Below are positions 33,872 to 43,920 of a stretch of DNA of 64,000 nucleotides, in pieces. How positions within the stretch are numbered: position 1 is the stretch's first letter; each line of letters opens with the position of its first letter. Source of the DNA: Knoellia sp. Soil729 (GTDB lineage: Bacteria; Actinomycetota; Actinomycetes; Actinomycetales; Dermatophilaceae); the NCBI RefSeq assembly GCF_001427985.1, contig NZ_LMSA01000002.1, positions 1,108,811 through 1,172,810 on the forward strand. Reading direction: 5' to 3'. The notes beneath the pieces were generated by a model. The model ran no database searches. It was given only the letters and a program-made list of their open reading frames with translations, and was not told the origin of the DNA. The position numbers were made by a program, and so were the translations under genes.

Positions 33872-35267
33872 GGTAGGCCTGCAGCTGTGTCACGGTCCGC
33901 GAGTTCCAGGTGCGCGCCCCGTCGGTCCCCATGCCCAGGTAGAGCTGCATCGCCCGCATGGAGGCCGGACCCCACAGGCCGTCGACCGTGGTGCCGATCC
34001 GGGCCTGCAGCGCGCGAGTCGTCGTCGAGTTCCGCGTTCCGGTGACGGTGACACCCAGCCACCGCTGCAGGGCCGAGGTCGTGGCCGGCCCGAACGACCC
34101 GTCGAGTGAGAGCCGGGCGCCGAGCAGTCCCTCGGCCGCCTTGGCAGTGAGCACTCGCATCACCGACGCCGCGACCTTGCCACGGAACGCGGAGCTCGTG
34201 GCAGCACGCGACGTCACGGCGCTCACCATCGCCGGGATGGTCGAGGCGTTGACGGTCAGGACCTCGTCCCCACCGGCATCGATGAAACGCACGGCGCGCT
34301 CGCCCGCCGACCAAGCCGCGACAGCCTTGGCGTTGCCCAGGTCATCACTCATGACGACGCCCCGGAAGCCGAGGTTGGTGCGCAGCAGACCGGTGACGAC
34401 GGTGGGTGAGAACACCGCCGGCTGTGAAGAGTCGATCCTGGTGTAGATCGCCGAGGACATCATGACGACCGGGACACCGTTCGCCACGGCCGACCGGAAC
34501 GGCGCGATGGAGGCGGAGGTCGTCGTCGTCACGCCGTCCTTCACGCCCGCCGTCGTGTCGGTGTTGCCCGTGACGTAGCCCAGCCCCGGGAAGTGCTTGG
34601 CCGTCATCGCGAGGTCAGCCGCACGCTCGCCGGAGAGGAACGCGCCGCCCTTGACCGTCACGACACTCGAGGTATGGCCGAACTCCCTCTGCCAGTAGCC
34701 GATCGGCATGTTCGTCGACGCAGTCGCGGCAGGGACGGTGTCCAGCACCGGTGCGAGGTTCATGTCCACGCCCGCGCGGCGCAGCTGCCGTCCCCACGTG
34801 CCTGCTGACGACGCGAGGGTGGTCGTCGCCCACGTCCCCATGGTCAGCGCGGTCGGCATGCGCGAGAACCCGCTGCCCTGCAGCACCTGGACGTTGCCCC
34901 CCTCCTGGTCCGTGGAGACCCACAGCGGGACACCGGCCGTCGCGCCGGTGGTCGCCAGCCGGTCGAGGCGAGCAGTCAGCGCCCGGACCGGTGCGGCCCC
35001 CGCTGTGGACCGGCCGGTGAGCACGACGTTGCCCACGTGGTACGTCCCGATCGCAGTCGAGGCGGCCGAGGACAGACCGGTGGCCGGCGTCCCGACCATG
35101 AACAGCTGGCCGATGCGCTGGGCGTTGCTCATCCGGTTGTATGCCGCCTGCGCCAGCTGCGCTGCCGTGGCCGCCTCCGCGCGGGGCGGAACGGGGGTGC
35201 CGACCGAGAACATCGTCGCCGCTGCGGCCACGGCAAGACCACGCATCACACGGGGACGGGACAGCAC
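33855..35267 (-). CDS. Secreted glycoside hydrolase family 3 (beta-N-acetylglucosaminidase-like) with C-terminal peptidoglycan-binding repeats
   Basis: The protein has 470 residues from GTG 35267 (GAGGTG upstream). A signal peptide (VMRGLAVAAAATMFSVG...PRAEA) precedes a GH3 barrel with LWVSTDQEGGNVQVL, AGVDMNLAPVLDT and the NagZ-type motif MTAKHFPGLGYVTGNTDTT. FRGVVMSDDLGNAKAV carries the presumed nucleophile Asp. The C-terminal ~110 residues contain two peptidoglycan-binding-like repeats (SLDGSFGPATTSALQRWLG, TVDGLWGPASMRAMQLYLG). It probably trims muropeptides or cell-wall glycans outside the membrane. The frame opens earlier, at 35507, but that part is not signal-like. Confidence 0.88.
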   Translation of the reverse strand: MLSRPRVMRGLAVAAAATMFSVGTPVPPRAEAATAAQLAQAAYNRMSNAQRIGQLFMVGTPATGLSSAASTAIGTYHVGNVVLTGRSTAGAAPVRALTARLDRLATTGATAGVPLWVSTDQEGGNVQVLQGSGFSRMPTALTMGTWATTTLASSAGTWGRQLRRAGVDMNLAPVLDTVPAATASTNMPIGYWQREFGHTSSVVTVKGGAFLSGERAADLAMTAKHFPGLGYVTGNTDTTAGVKDGVTTTTSASIAPFRSAVANGVPVVMMSSAIYTRIDSSQPAVFSPTVVTGLLRTNLGFRGVVMSDDLGNAKAVAAWSAGERAVRFIDAGGDEVLTVNASTIPAMVSAVTSRAATSSAFRGKVAASVMRVLTAKAAEGLLGARLSLDGSFGPATTSALQRWLGVTVTGTRNSTTTRALQARIGTTVDGLWGPASMRAMQLYLGMGTDGARTWNSRTVTQLQAYLNTQL

Positions 35268-35542
35268 GGCGACCACCACCTCAAGCTCGGCGCAACAGAT
35301 CCACGTTACGCCGCCGCGGCAGTCTGCGGAAGGTGTCGTCCTGGTGATGGCAGGGGGTCGAAAACCAGCACGACGGGGCCTTGTCGCGGTTCGTCGGCGG
35401 TGCCACAGTGAGACGTTCCCCCGCTGGTCCCACTCCCTGACCCAGCGAGGTTGCGCCCCCGGGCTCAACCGGGCGCGGGGTTGCTTTCGCCGGCCAACCG
35501 TCGGCATGGCGCCGCGCCCTTGGACGCGGGGAGGAGGGCGCT

Positions 35543-37387
35543 ATGCGCCACCACAGGATCAGTTCGATCGCAGCGTCGGCACTCGCCGTCGGTGCGCTCG
35601 CTCTGGGGTCGACACCGCTGAGCGCGCAGGGTTCCGCCGTGGTCCGGACCGACACACCCGTCACCGTCGACCACGCGTATGTGAAGGCCAACTCCCGCAC
35701 ACCGTCGGCGGGTGACGCCATCACCGCCTGCGGAGCCAACAGGCGTCAGCAGAATGAACCGTCGACCGCCGTGGATGCCCGCAACCCCGAGGTGGTCGTG
35801 GCCGGCTCCAACGACTACTGCACCGTCGAGCTCGCGGGCGGCACCTGGGCAGGCTTCTACCGCAGCACGAACTCAGGGATGGGCTGGACGGACAGCCTGC
35901 TGCCCGGCTACCCGACGGACGCCTCGCCCGAGGGGCTGGCGAGCCCCTTGCACCAACGCGGGATCGCGAACGCCGGCGACCCGGTGCAGGCGTGGGACCT
36001 GCAGGGCCGGCTCTTCTACATGGGCAACGCCTTCAACCGCGAGCTCCCCCAGAACGGCTCGGTCTGGGTCGCGACCTATGACCAGGATGCCGCCCACTAC
36101 GTGCGCACGGTCATCGTGGGGAAGGCCGGCCCGGCACTGAATGGCCGCTTCAACGACAAGACCTCCATCGAGGTCGACCGAGGTGTCAACAGCCCGCACC
36201 GGGGCAACGTGTATGCCGCCTGGAGCCTGTTCCAGGGCAACGGCAACAACTCGATCCAGTTCGCGCGATCCACCAACCACGGAGCAACCTTCAGCCACCC
36301 GGCCAAGATCTCCACCGGGTCCAAGGACGTCCAGTTCGCCGACATCGCGGTGACGAGCAACGGCACCGTCTACGTCGCCTACCGCCAGTTCGATTCCCGG
36401 AGAGGCCAACAGAAGGCAGCCATCCAGTACGTCGTCTCCACCGACGGTGGAGCGACGTTCAGCCCGGCCGCCACCGCAGCGCAGTTCGAGCCCTTCGACG
36501 CGGCGGACTTCGCCGGTGACCCCGCGGCGGCGAAGGAGGCGCACGAGCAGGCCTTCGAGCATGCCGACGGACCGGAGTCCGAGGCGGGAGACGAGTCGGT
36601 CGGCGACAGCCGCGACTGCGGGTCCGGGCCCTTCGCCTGCCAGAGCGGGTTCGTGTTCTTCCGTCACGACAGCCAGCCCCGGATCACCGCCGACCCCAAG
36701 TCCGCCAGCCAGGACGTGTACCTCGTCTATGACGCCACGATCCCCGGGACTGAGGAGGTCTCGCAGACGACCTACAACACTGCCGACCCGCAGGGCACTC
36801 ACCTGCGCGTGGGCCAGGGTGGGATCTACTTCGCCAGCATGCAGGGTGGAAGCTGGTCCGCCCCCAGGCTGCTCGCTCCGTCAGCCAAGGGTCACCAGTT
36901 CTTCCCCGACATCAACGCCGACGGTGGAGTCCTGCACGCCCTGTGGCACGACAGCCGCAACGACCCGGCATACGACGTCCAGTACCCGCCCGGCAACAAC
37001 GGCGACGTCCGTGACGCGGCCGGCTTCGCAGCGGCAACTCGTGGTCTGGACACCTATGCCGCGTCGTCGACCAATGGCGGCACGGACTGGGCGCTGACCC
37101 AGCTCTCGGCCACCAGCCAGATGCCGAACTACGAGATGTTCGGAGACCGCAGGGTGCCCTTCCACGGCGACTACAACTATGTGTCGTCCGTCGGCGGGTT
37201 CGCCTACAACACCTGGACCGACACCCGACAGGTCGCACCCGGGGACGACCCCCGGTATGCCGGCGGTGAAGGGTTCGACGTCCACCAGTGCCGTACCCAG
37301 GACGCGACCGGTGCCTGGTCTGCCGACACCTGCCCCAACGACGGTGGTCTCGACCAGGACATCTTCGGCGCAGCCACGACCGGCTGA
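35543..37387 (+). CDS. Secreted BNR-repeat/sialidase-like beta-propeller protein
   Basis: The 614-residue protein has a signal peptide (MRHHRISSIAASALAVGALALG...). Asp-box-like motifs recur (STNSGMGWTD, STNHGATFSH, STDGGATFSP, STNGGTDWAL), marking a sialidase-fold propeller. A low-complexity acidic insert (EAHEQAFEHADGPESEAGDES) breaks the middle. The catalytic residues of true sialidases are not evident, so it may be only a binding or structural propeller. GGAGG precedes the ATG. It is divergent from the GH3 gene. Confidence 0.75.
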   Translation: MRHHRISSIAASALAVGALALGSTPLSAQGSAVVRTDTPVTVDHAYVKANSRTPSAGDAITACGANRRQQNEPSTAVDARNPEVVVAGSNDYCTVELAGGTWAGFYRSTNSGMGWTDSLLPGYPTDASPEGLASPLHQRGIANAGDPVQAWDLQGRLFYMGNAFNRELPQNGSVWVATYDQDAAHYVRTVIVGKAGPALNGRFNDKTSIEVDRGVNSPHRGNVYAAWSLFQGNGNNSIQFARSTNHGATFSHPAKISTGSKDVQFADIAVTSNGTVYVAYRQFDSRRGQQKAAIQYVVSTDGGATFSPAATAAQFEPFDAADFAGDPAAAKEAHEQAFEHADGPESEAGDESVGDSRDCGSGPFACQSGFVFFRHDSQPRITADPKSASQDVYLVYDATIPGTEEVSQTTYNTADPQGTHLRVGQGGIYFASMQGGSWSAPRLLAPSAKGHQFFPDINADGGVLHALWHDSRNDPAYDVQYPPGNNGDVRDAAGFAAATRGLDTYAASSTNGGTDWALTQLSATSQMPNYEMFGDRRVPFHGDYNYVSSVGGFAYNTWTDTRQVAPGDDPRYAGGEGFDVHQCRTQDATGAWSADTCPNDGGLDQDIFGAATTG

Positions 37388-37397
37388 CCCTCCTACG

Positions 37398-37451
37398 CCT
37401 GCGGTGCAGCTCGATGCGAAGCCCCCTCCGGCTTCGGGGCTGCACCGCAGG
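37398..37451. terminator. Strong bidirectional terminator
   Basis: CCTGCGGTGCAGC (37398-37410) pairs perfectly over 13 bp with GCTGCACCGCAGG (37439-37451). An inner GAAGCC/GGCTTC stem strengthens it. It lies between the convergent propeller and acyl-CoA synthetase genes. Confidence 0.85.
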
Positions 37452-37489
37452 TCCACCGCCGTGGCGGCGCCCGAGTGGCGCCGGCGCGC

Positions 37490-39013
37490 TCAGGCGTCTC
37501 GCAGCTCGCGCTTGAGGATCTTGCCGGAGGCGTTGCGCGGCAGGTCCTCGACAAAGACCACCCGCTTCGGGAGCTTGAAGCCCGCGAGCCGCTCGCGCAC
37601 GTGCGCCACGAGCTCCTCCTCGGTCACCTCGCCCTTGCGCACCACGAAGGCACTGACCGCCTCCACCCACTTCTCGTCAGGCATGCCGATGACGGCCACC
37701 TCGGCGACGGCCGGGTGGGTGTAGATGGCGTCCTCGATCTCCCGTGAGGCGACGAGCACGCCACCGGTGTTGATGACGTCCTTGATCCGGTCGACGACGA
37801 ACACGTAGCCCTCCTCGTCCATCCTCACGAGGTCACCGGAGTGGAACCAGCCGTCGGCGAAGGCCTCGGCGGTCGCCTCCTCGTTGTCCCAGTAGCCGTC
37901 GCACAGCTGGGGTGAGCGATAGACGATCTCACCGGACTCGCCCACCGGGACGTCGTTGCCCTCGAGGTCGACGACCCGGGCCTCGACGAAGAGCACCGGG
38001 CGCCCGGCCGAGTCGGGACGCTCGGCGTGCTCCTCGGGGCGCAGCACCGTGCACAGCGGCGCGACCTCGGACTGGCCGAAGCAGTTGTAGAAGCCGAGCT
38101 CGGGAGCCTTCTCCTGCAGCCGGGTCAGCACCGGCCCGGGCATGATCGAGGCGCCGTAGTAGGCCTTGCGCAGACCACCGAGCCCACGCGTCTCGAAGTC
38201 GGCGTGGTTCGCGAGCGCCACCCACAGCGTCGGTGCGGCGAAGAACGCACGATGCCCGTCCTCGGCGATCCGGCGCAGCACCTCGGCCGGGTCCGGCACC
38301 TCGAGCAGCGTGTTGGTCGCGCCGACCGCGAGCCACGGGATGAGGAAGACGTGCATCTGCGCCGAGTGGTAGAGCGGCATGACGTGCAGCGGGTTGTCGT
38401 CGGCGGCGAGGTCCAGTCCCACGATGCACGAGAGGTACTCGTGGACCAGGGCCTTGTGGCTCATCATCGCGGCCTTGGGGCGCGAGGTCGTGCCGGAGGT
38501 GTAGAGGAACTGCGCGAGGTCGGTGTCGGCGACGTCCTCCTCGACGACGGGGACGTCCTCGCCCTCCTGCGTGGCAAGCGCGACGAGTGAGTCGTCGTTG
38601 TCGCGCAACGGAATCCGGTGCTCGAGCTGGCCGGCGACCTCGGAGTCGAGGTCGTCCAGGCGGCCGGCGAACGCGGGGTCGACCATGATCGCCCGACTGC
38701 CGGACTGGCTCACCAGGTAGGACAGCTCCACCCCGGTGAGGTTGTAGTTGAGCGGCACGTGCACGAGGCCGGCGCGGGCGCATGCGAGGAAGCCGACCAG
38801 GTAGGCGTCGGAGTTCTTTCCGTATGCCGCGACACGGTCACCCTTGGTGAGTCCCAGACCCAGCAGGTGCGCAGCCGCACGCGACACCGCGGCGTCGAGA
38901 CCGGCATACGTCCACTCCCGGTCCTCGAAGCGCAGGGCCACTCGATTGCGGAACGTGGCCGCGCTGCGACGGATGATGCCGTCGACGGTGCTGCTGCTGG
39001 GGGAGAGAGACAT
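37490..39013 (-). CDS. Acyl-CoA synthetase (AMP-forming, fatty-acid type)
   Basis: The 507-residue ANL-family ligase activates a carboxylic acid with ATP and joins it to CoA. Motifs in order are FLYTSGTTSRPKAAMMSHKA (P-loop, ~residues 170-190), YNCFGQSEVAPLCT, WFHSGDLVRMDEEGYVFVVDR, IKDVINTGGVLVASREIE and the catalytic-lysine end NASGKILKREL. The start MSLSPSSSTV has GGAGG upstream. The chain length of the substrate cannot be set from the sequence. It is divergent from a phosphotransferase-like gene. Confidence 0.9.
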   Translation of the reverse strand: MSLSPSSSTVDGIIRRSAATFRNRVALRFEDREWTYAGLDAAVSRAAAHLLGLGLTKGDRVAAYGKNSDAYLVGFLACARAGLVHVPLNYNLTGVELSYLVSQSGSRAIMVDPAFAGRLDDLDSEVAGQLEHRIPLRDNDDSLVALATQEGEDVPVVEEDVADTDLAQFLYTSGTTSRPKAAMMSHKALVHEYLSCIVGLDLAADDNPLHVMPLYHSAQMHVFLIPWLAVGATNTLLEVPDPAEVLRRIAEDGHRAFFAAPTLWVALANHADFETRGLGGLRKAYYGASIMPGPVLTRLQEKAPELGFYNCFGQSEVAPLCTVLRPEEHAERPDSAGRPVLFVEARVVDLEGNDVPVGESGEIVYRSPQLCDGYWDNEEATAEAFADGWFHSGDLVRMDEEGYVFVVDRIKDVINTGGVLVASREIEDAIYTHPAVAEVAVIGMPDEKWVEAVSAFVVRKGEVTEEELVAHVRERLAGFKLPKRVVFVEDLPRNASGKILKRELRDA

Positions 39014-39135
39014 CCGTGAACCTCCGGTCCGGGGTCCTGCGCTGGACCCGCTCGTGACCACACGCTAGCTGGGACGCCGGCTGCGGGTTGAGCACCCTTG
39101 ACCCGTCGTGCCGGCCGGGGTGCCATGGTGGGCTT

Positions 39136-39924
39136 GTGAAGCCCTCGCCGACGGTGTTCGACCTGTTCGCGGTGCCCGAGAGCACCGTGACACTGGAGGG
39201 TGGCCTGGGCCTCAGCGTCCTCGCCGGGGACCTCGTGCTGTCGCCGGGCCGGGACGAGCGAACGGCCACCTGGCTCAACCCGGTCATCGCGCCACTGGCT
39301 GCCGAGCTCGACCACGAACGTCCCCGCTCGCTGCGGATCGCCATGCCCATCCCGACCCGGGATCTCCGTTGGGTGGTGCACGGCTGGGGTGCCACGAGGT
39401 ACGAGCCGGATGCCCGGCTGTGCCACGACCTCGACGTCCTCCTGGCGACGGGTCGGCTGCTCCACGCCCGCCTCGCTGCTCGGCTGGACGCCCCACCACC
39501 GGGCATCCAGGAGCGGCAGGACCGCTGGGCCACAGCGGAACGCGTGGCGTTCGGCGAGCGCCAGCCGACCGGCATACCGACGTCTGTCGCTCCCCTCGTC
39601 GCACGCCTCATGGCGGCGCTCGACACGACGAGCCTCGGGCCCGATCAGCTCGTCCACGGAGACCTCGCGAGCAGCGTCCTGCTCGACGCGAGCGGCATCC
39701 CGCTGGTCATCGACTTCTCGCCGGCGTGGAGGCCCACCCTGTGGGCCGAGGCCGTGTGCGTGCTCGACGCCGTCCTCCGACGTGATGCCGACGTTGCCGT
39801 CATGCGCGACTGGTCCGTTGGCGCGCAGCGGCAGGCGATGCTGCGCGCGACGCTCTTCCGGCTGCTCAGCGACCAGGACCCGGACGTGGCCGCGTACCAG
39901 CGTGCCCTCGCGAGCGTGGGCTGA
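39136..39924 (+). CDS. TIGR02569-like actinobacterial protein with a kinase-like (APH) fold
   Basis: The protein has 262 residues from GTG 39136. The motif LVHGDLASSVLLDASGIPLVIDFSPAWRP gives the H-G-D and D-F pair of aminoglycoside/choline-kinase-like enzymes. The N-terminal half lacks an obvious ATP-binding lysine motif. This matches my memory of the uncharacterised actinobacterial TIGR02569 family. There is no clear ribosome-binding site. Its stop is 2 bp from the end of the convergent exported-protein gene. The substrate is unknown. Confidence 0.65.
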   Translation: MKPSPTVFDLFAVPESTVTLEGGLGLSVLAGDLVLSPGRDERTATWLNPVIAPLAAELDHERPRSLRIAMPIPTRDLRWVVHGWGATRYEPDARLCHDLDVLLATGRLLHARLAARLDAPPPGIQERQDRWATAERVAFGERQPTGIPTSVAPLVARLMAALDTTSLGPDQLVHGDLASSVLLDASGIPLVIDFSPAWRPTLWAEAVCVLDAVLRRDADVAVMRDWSVGAQRQAMLRATLFRLLSDQDPDVAAYQRALASVG

Positions 39925-39926
39925 CC

Positions 39927-40406
39927 TCAGTCGTCCGGCGTGGCCTTCGGGCCCTGGGTGTGCGTCTTCGCCTTCGTCTTGCCGGATCTGCCTGCCTCGC
40001 CCGGCTTCTTGTCCTTGGCTCCTGTGCCGGGGCGCGTGATGGCGGCACAGAAGTCGTCGACCTTGTCCTGACCACCGGCAGCAGCCACGAGGTTGCGCAT
40101 CGCGACGGACCCCTCGGCGCCCTCCGCCCCGTCGTCGTGCTTGTGGTGGTTGGCCCAGGCGTGGCACAGACCGAAGCCGGCCGGGCCGTTCGCGTCCGGA
40201 CCCACAACGCGATCGGCCTCCTTCTCGCCCGTGCCAGGGGTGTCCTGGGTGGCACTCGAACTCGTCGAGCCGGAGACCGGAATGACGGCCGGGGGTGCGG
40301 TCGGAGGTCGCGTCGCGGAGTACGCGACCACTGCGGTCCCGCCCAGTCCGATGGCGATGCCGGCAGCTGCCGCACCGGTCCGGACGCTGATCAGGGAGCT
40401 GAGCAC
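39927..40406 (-). CDS. Exported or membrane-anchored partner protein of an ECF sigma factor
   Basis: The protein has 159 residues from GTG 40406, which has GAGGAG 7 nt upstream. One N-terminal hydrophobic segment (GAAAAGIAIGLGGTAVVAYS) is followed by a Pro/Thr/Ser linker and a domain with GPAGFGLCHAWANHH, then NLVAAAGGQDKVDDFC. The C-terminus is Lys-rich. Such proteins normally follow an ECF sigma gene in actinobacteria and may act as anti-sigma-like sensors. Here the upstream sigma gene is decayed, so its present role is unclear. Confidence 0.75.
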   Translation of the reverse strand: MLSSLISVRTGAAAAGIAIGLGGTAVVAYSATRPPTAPPAVIPVSGSTSSSATQDTPGTGEKEADRVVGPDANGPAGFGLCHAWANHHKHDDGAEGAEGSVAMRNLVAAAGGQDKVDDFCAAITRPGTGAKDKKPGEAGRSGKTKAKTHTQGPKATPDD

Positions 40407-40822
40407 AGGGATTCTCCTCGAGGGCGGGCTGATGGTCGGTGTCGTCGTCCCGGTCGGGGCGATGGTGGCCCCAAACAGGGCGATCGGCTCGGCGAGGCCG
40501 CTGAGCTCGTGTGGCCCGGCCTGTGCCGTGAGGACGTCGCGGAGCCGCACCACGAAGGCCTGAGGGCGATCACCTCGGCCTGTACCCGCGGCAGCTGCGC
40601 GAGAAGAAAGAGTGCTTCGTCGGTGCCGATCCTCTCCAGGGAGCGGTCAGCGGTGGGACCCGTCGGCGGCCCCACGATGGCGCGGTGCCACGCGGCCTCG
40701 ACCTCTGCGACCCGGGGGCGGCGGCGGCCCTGGTCCACGGCGTCCCGCCACAGCGTGGCGAAGGCGACCTCGTCGCCCTCCTGAGCGCGGGTCAGCACCG
40801 AGGCGAAGTCCTCGCCGATCAC
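40391..40822 (-). pseudogene. Decayed ECF sigma factor gene
   Basis: The frame opens with MIGEDFASVLTRAQEGDEVA and FATLWRDA, the typical start of an actinobacterial ECF sigma factor. It then jumps straight to RRRPRVAEVEAAWHR and LGTDEALFLLAQLPRVQAEVIALR-like sequence, the linker before region 4. Region 2 (about 60-80 residues) is missing. After VIALR (40559) the reading frame diverges, and no region-4 helix-turn-helix can be found in any frame. The 3' end overlaps the start of the partner gene by 16 bp. Confidence 0.75.
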
Positions 40823-41043
40823 GTGTCCAGTGTGAGACCAGTCGGCCGGTCATGCACCGGTTTTGCGTGACCGGCACTCGGTCGGGAGACGCGAGACCTG
40901 ACCGGGGCGGACGGCATACCGGGTGAGCTCCGCTTCAGCCCTCCCCACTCATTGTCATTGTGGTCACGCCGATCCCTCGCCGCCCCTAGGATGGCGCCCG
41001 ATCGGGCGGTCTCGCGCGCCCACGCAGGGAAGCAGGGTGGGGC

Positions 41044-43920
41044 ATGCACAGCGTGCGCGCAATCTCGTTCGTGGTCGTGGCCGCGCTGGCAGGGCTCGGC
41101 GGTGCCTCCTTGGCCGTGCCAGCTGCAGCCGCCGGTGGTGCATCGAGCGCCACATCGACAACCACACCGACGACGTTTGGGCTCGGCGACGGTGTCGCGC
41201 TGATCGGCGACTCGGTCAAGGTGTCCAACTTGGGCGCACTCAACAAGTACCTGCAGGCCGGCCCGACCGCAGGCACTCCGACCGCGCGAGTCGACGCTGC
41301 AGCGAAGACCGTCACACTGACGGTGGATGACCCAACCACCGGGAACACGGCGACCCTGACGATGGCGTGGCCGGCGCGCGTCGGCTCCTGGGGGTTGAAC
41401 CCCACCGGGGCCGAGGCCGAGGGAAAGGTCAGCCTCACGCGCCGCGCGAATGACAGCGCGTGCACGTTCAGCCAGGGCATCCTGACGGTGTATCGCGCCG
41501 AAGCCAGCCCCACCGGCGAGGTGGCGGCGCTGTCCGCGGATGTCGGCGGCTCGTGCGCCAAGGTGGGCAGCACCACCACCGTGGGGGCGTTGGTGCGCAT
41601 CGGGGACAGTGAGCCCAGCCGTCAGCTGGCGATCCCTCGAGCGACACCCCTCACCTATTCGGCCGGCGCGCTCGCCGGCACGGTGATCACCCACGAGGTG
41701 ACCGTCACGAACGCCGGCGCGCGCCCGTGGAAGGTCACCGACATGGCCATCGCGTCGCGAAGCACCTCGGTGCCGAGCTTCAGGATCGTGCCCGAGGGCA
41801 ACCGTTGTTCCGGACTCACGCTCGCCAGCGGTGAGACGTGCACCGTCCAGGTGACGACCACCGCCACGACGTCCAGCATCAACGAGTACCTTCTCGCCGG
41901 CGGCGACCAGTTCGGGGGGTTCGTGGTGCCGCTCAGCCTCGAGGGGTACGCGCCCGTCGAACCGCCGACCGCAGTCACCGCTGCTGCGGGCCGGCTCTCC
42001 GCGACCGTGTCCTGGCAGCCGCCGAGCGTCCTGCCCCGCGACGGCTATCGGGTCTACGACGTCACCGGCGGGGCCCGGACCCTGCTCACCAGTGCACCGC
42101 CCTCGGCCACCTCCATGGTGGCTCCCGGCGCCGGCCCGCGCCAGCTGGCCCTCGTGGCCGCCAACGGGCGCTTCGCCGAGTCGCCCGACGCCGTCGTCGA
42201 CGTCCCAGCAGTAGCCAGTGAGCTCGTGGCCAACGACTGGTACGGGTTCTCCGCGGGCTTCGACACGGGGCGCGCCGACGTCACCCCCCGTGCTCTGGGA
42301 GTCGAGCGGGTGGACCTCGACCCTTCGCGTACCCGTTGGGTCACCACGGGTCGCTCCGACGTCAGCGTCTGCTCCGTCGCCACGGAGCAGTGCATCGGCG
42401 TCCCCGGGACGATGACCACGAGCGCTGCCGACGCGCCACTGGAGGCCGTCTGGCTACCGGACGGCACCGTCGCGTTCCTGCGTGGTGACCCCTCCAGTGA
42501 GAGCTCGCGAGCCGTATGGGTGGTCCGAACGGACGGCTCGGGCCTGCGGCGGATCGCCGCCATCGCGGAGGGCCATGACCTCGCCGCCACCCCCAGCGCC
42601 ACCGAGGTTGTCGTGCACTCGTCCGAGGGCTTCGGTCGCCTCGTGCGGGTGAACGTCACGTCGGGTGCGATCACGACGGTCCCCGGGACCGACTGGGTGG
42701 ACGACTTCACCGTCACCACACGTGGACAGCTCGTCGTCCAGAGCCGCGACGACAAGTCGCTGACAAACGGCGCGCGCACCACGACCCTGATGAACCTCGA
42801 CGGCTCGGCCGCACGCCGACTTGCCCTCCCTGTCGGGGACAACCGTGAGGTGACCTTCGACCAGACGGGCACCCAGCTGGCGTTCGCGCGCTACACCGGA
42901 GACTGGCAAGCCACCCTCTGGGTCGCTGCCGCCGACGGCTCCCAGGCCCGCCAAGTGTCCACGACTTCCCGGGGCTGGATCGACCTCGAGTGGTCGGTGG
43001 GCGACCGGCTCGCCCCGAGCGCGAGTGTCACGGTTCCGGCATACACCGCGCGCAGCGCAACCGTGGCCATCGGTGCGACAGACGGGGACGACGCGGCGGG
43101 GTCGCTGGTCCGGAAGTGCCGTCTCGACGCGGCCACGACGTGGACCACCTGCGGACCGACACTGGCGCTCAGCGCTCTCGCTGCCGGGACGCACACCCTG
43201 CGAGCCCAGGTCACCGATGCAGGTGGTCTGCAGTCTGCGGTGGTCACCAAGAGCTGGGTCGTCGATGCCGCCGCCCCCACCACGGCGCTCAGCGCCCCGG
43301 CGTCAGTGCAGACGACCCCGACGATGACCCTGACGTGGGCGGGCATTGACACTGGCGGCTCGGGCCTGGCCAGCTACGACGTCCGGGCGCGCACGGCCCC
43401 AACCTCAGCGGGGCTCGGGGCCTACCAGTACCCGACCTCGTGGCAGAAGCGCACCACCCGCACGCTGCCGCTCACCCTGAGCAAGGGCTACCAGTACTGC
43501 TTCTCCGTGCGCTCCCGCGACCGCGCGGGAAACGTCGGTGCCTGGAGTGCGGAACGCTGCACCACCATGCCCCTGGACGACCGCTCGCTGACGGCATCGA
43601 TGGGATGGACGCGTGGAACCTCGAGCAGCTACCTGTTCTCGACCTACAGCAAGACCATGCGCACGGGAGCACAGCTGACACGCACCAGCGTCAGTGCGCG
43701 CCGCATCTCGCTGGTGGCGACCACCTGCTCCACCTGCGGGAGCGTCGACGTCTATCACGCCGGCGTGAAGCTGGGCCGGGTGAGCCTCTACTCGTCCACG
43801 ACCAAGGTCCGCCAGGTCAAGTCGCTTCCCCTGCAGTCGGTCACGCGCAAGGGGACAGTGGCGGTGCGCAGCACCAGCACGCGCCCGGTCTACATCGACG
43901 CGCTGGCCGTCACCCACTGA
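41044..43920 (+). CDS. Large secreted protein with Ig-like, TolB-like propeller and C-terminal adhesion-type regions
   Basis: The 958-residue protein begins with a signal peptide (MHSVRAISFVVVAALAGLGG...PAAAAG). An N-terminal ~300 residues of beta-rich sequence include a choice-of-anchor-like segment (TVTNAGARPWKVTDMAI, CTVQVTTTAT). A fibronectin-type stretch follows (PTAVTAAAGRLSATVSWQPP), then a WD/TolB-like propeller region (VWVVRTDGSGLRRIAAIAEG, MNLDGSAARRLAL). Two further Ig-like units and a ~100-residue C-terminal domain end the protein. No catalytic motif is visible. It probably acts at the cell surface or in the medium. Confidence 0.7.
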   Translation: MHSVRAISFVVVAALAGLGGASLAVPAAAAGGASSATSTTTPTTFGLGDGVALIGDSVKVSNLGALNKYLQAGPTAGTPTARVDAAAKTVTLTVDDPTTGNTATLTMAWPARVGSWGLNPTGAEAEGKVSLTRRANDSACTFSQGILTVYRAEASPTGEVAALSADVGGSCAKVGSTTTVGALVRIGDSEPSRQLAIPRATPLTYSAGALAGTVITHEVTVTNAGARPWKVTDMAIASRSTSVPSFRIVPEGNRCSGLTLASGETCTVQVTTTATTSSINEYLLAGGDQFGGFVVPLSLEGYAPVEPPTAVTAAAGRLSATVSWQPPSVLPRDGYRVYDVTGGARTLLTSAPPSATSMVAPGAGPRQLALVAANGRFAESPDAVVDVPAVASELVANDWYGFSAGFDTGRADVTPRALGVERVDLDPSRTRWVTTGRSDVSVCSVATEQCIGVPGTMTTSAADAPLEAVWLPDGTVAFLRGDPSSESSRAVWVVRTDGSGLRRIAAIAEGHDLAATPSATEVVVHSSEGFGRLVRVNVTSGAITTVPGTDWVDDFTVTTRGQLVVQSRDDKSLTNGARTTTLMNLDGSAARRLALPVGDNREVTFDQTGTQLAFARYTGDWQATLWVAAADGSQARQVSTTSRGWIDLEWSVGDRLAPSASVTVPAYTARSATVAIGATDGDDAAGSLVRKCRLDAATTWTTCGPTLALSALAAGTHTLRAQVTDAGGLQSAVVTKSWVVDAAAPTTALSAPASVQTTPTMTLTWAGIDTGGSGLASYDVRARTAPTSAGLGAYQYPTSWQKRTTRTLPLTLSKGYQYCFSVRSRDRAGNVGAWSAERCTTMPLDDRSLTASMGWTRGTSSSYLFSTYSKTMRTGAQLTRTSVSARRISLVATTCSTCGSVDVYHAGVKLGRVSLYSSTTKVRQVKSLPLQSVTRKGTVAVRSTSTRPVYIDALAVTH

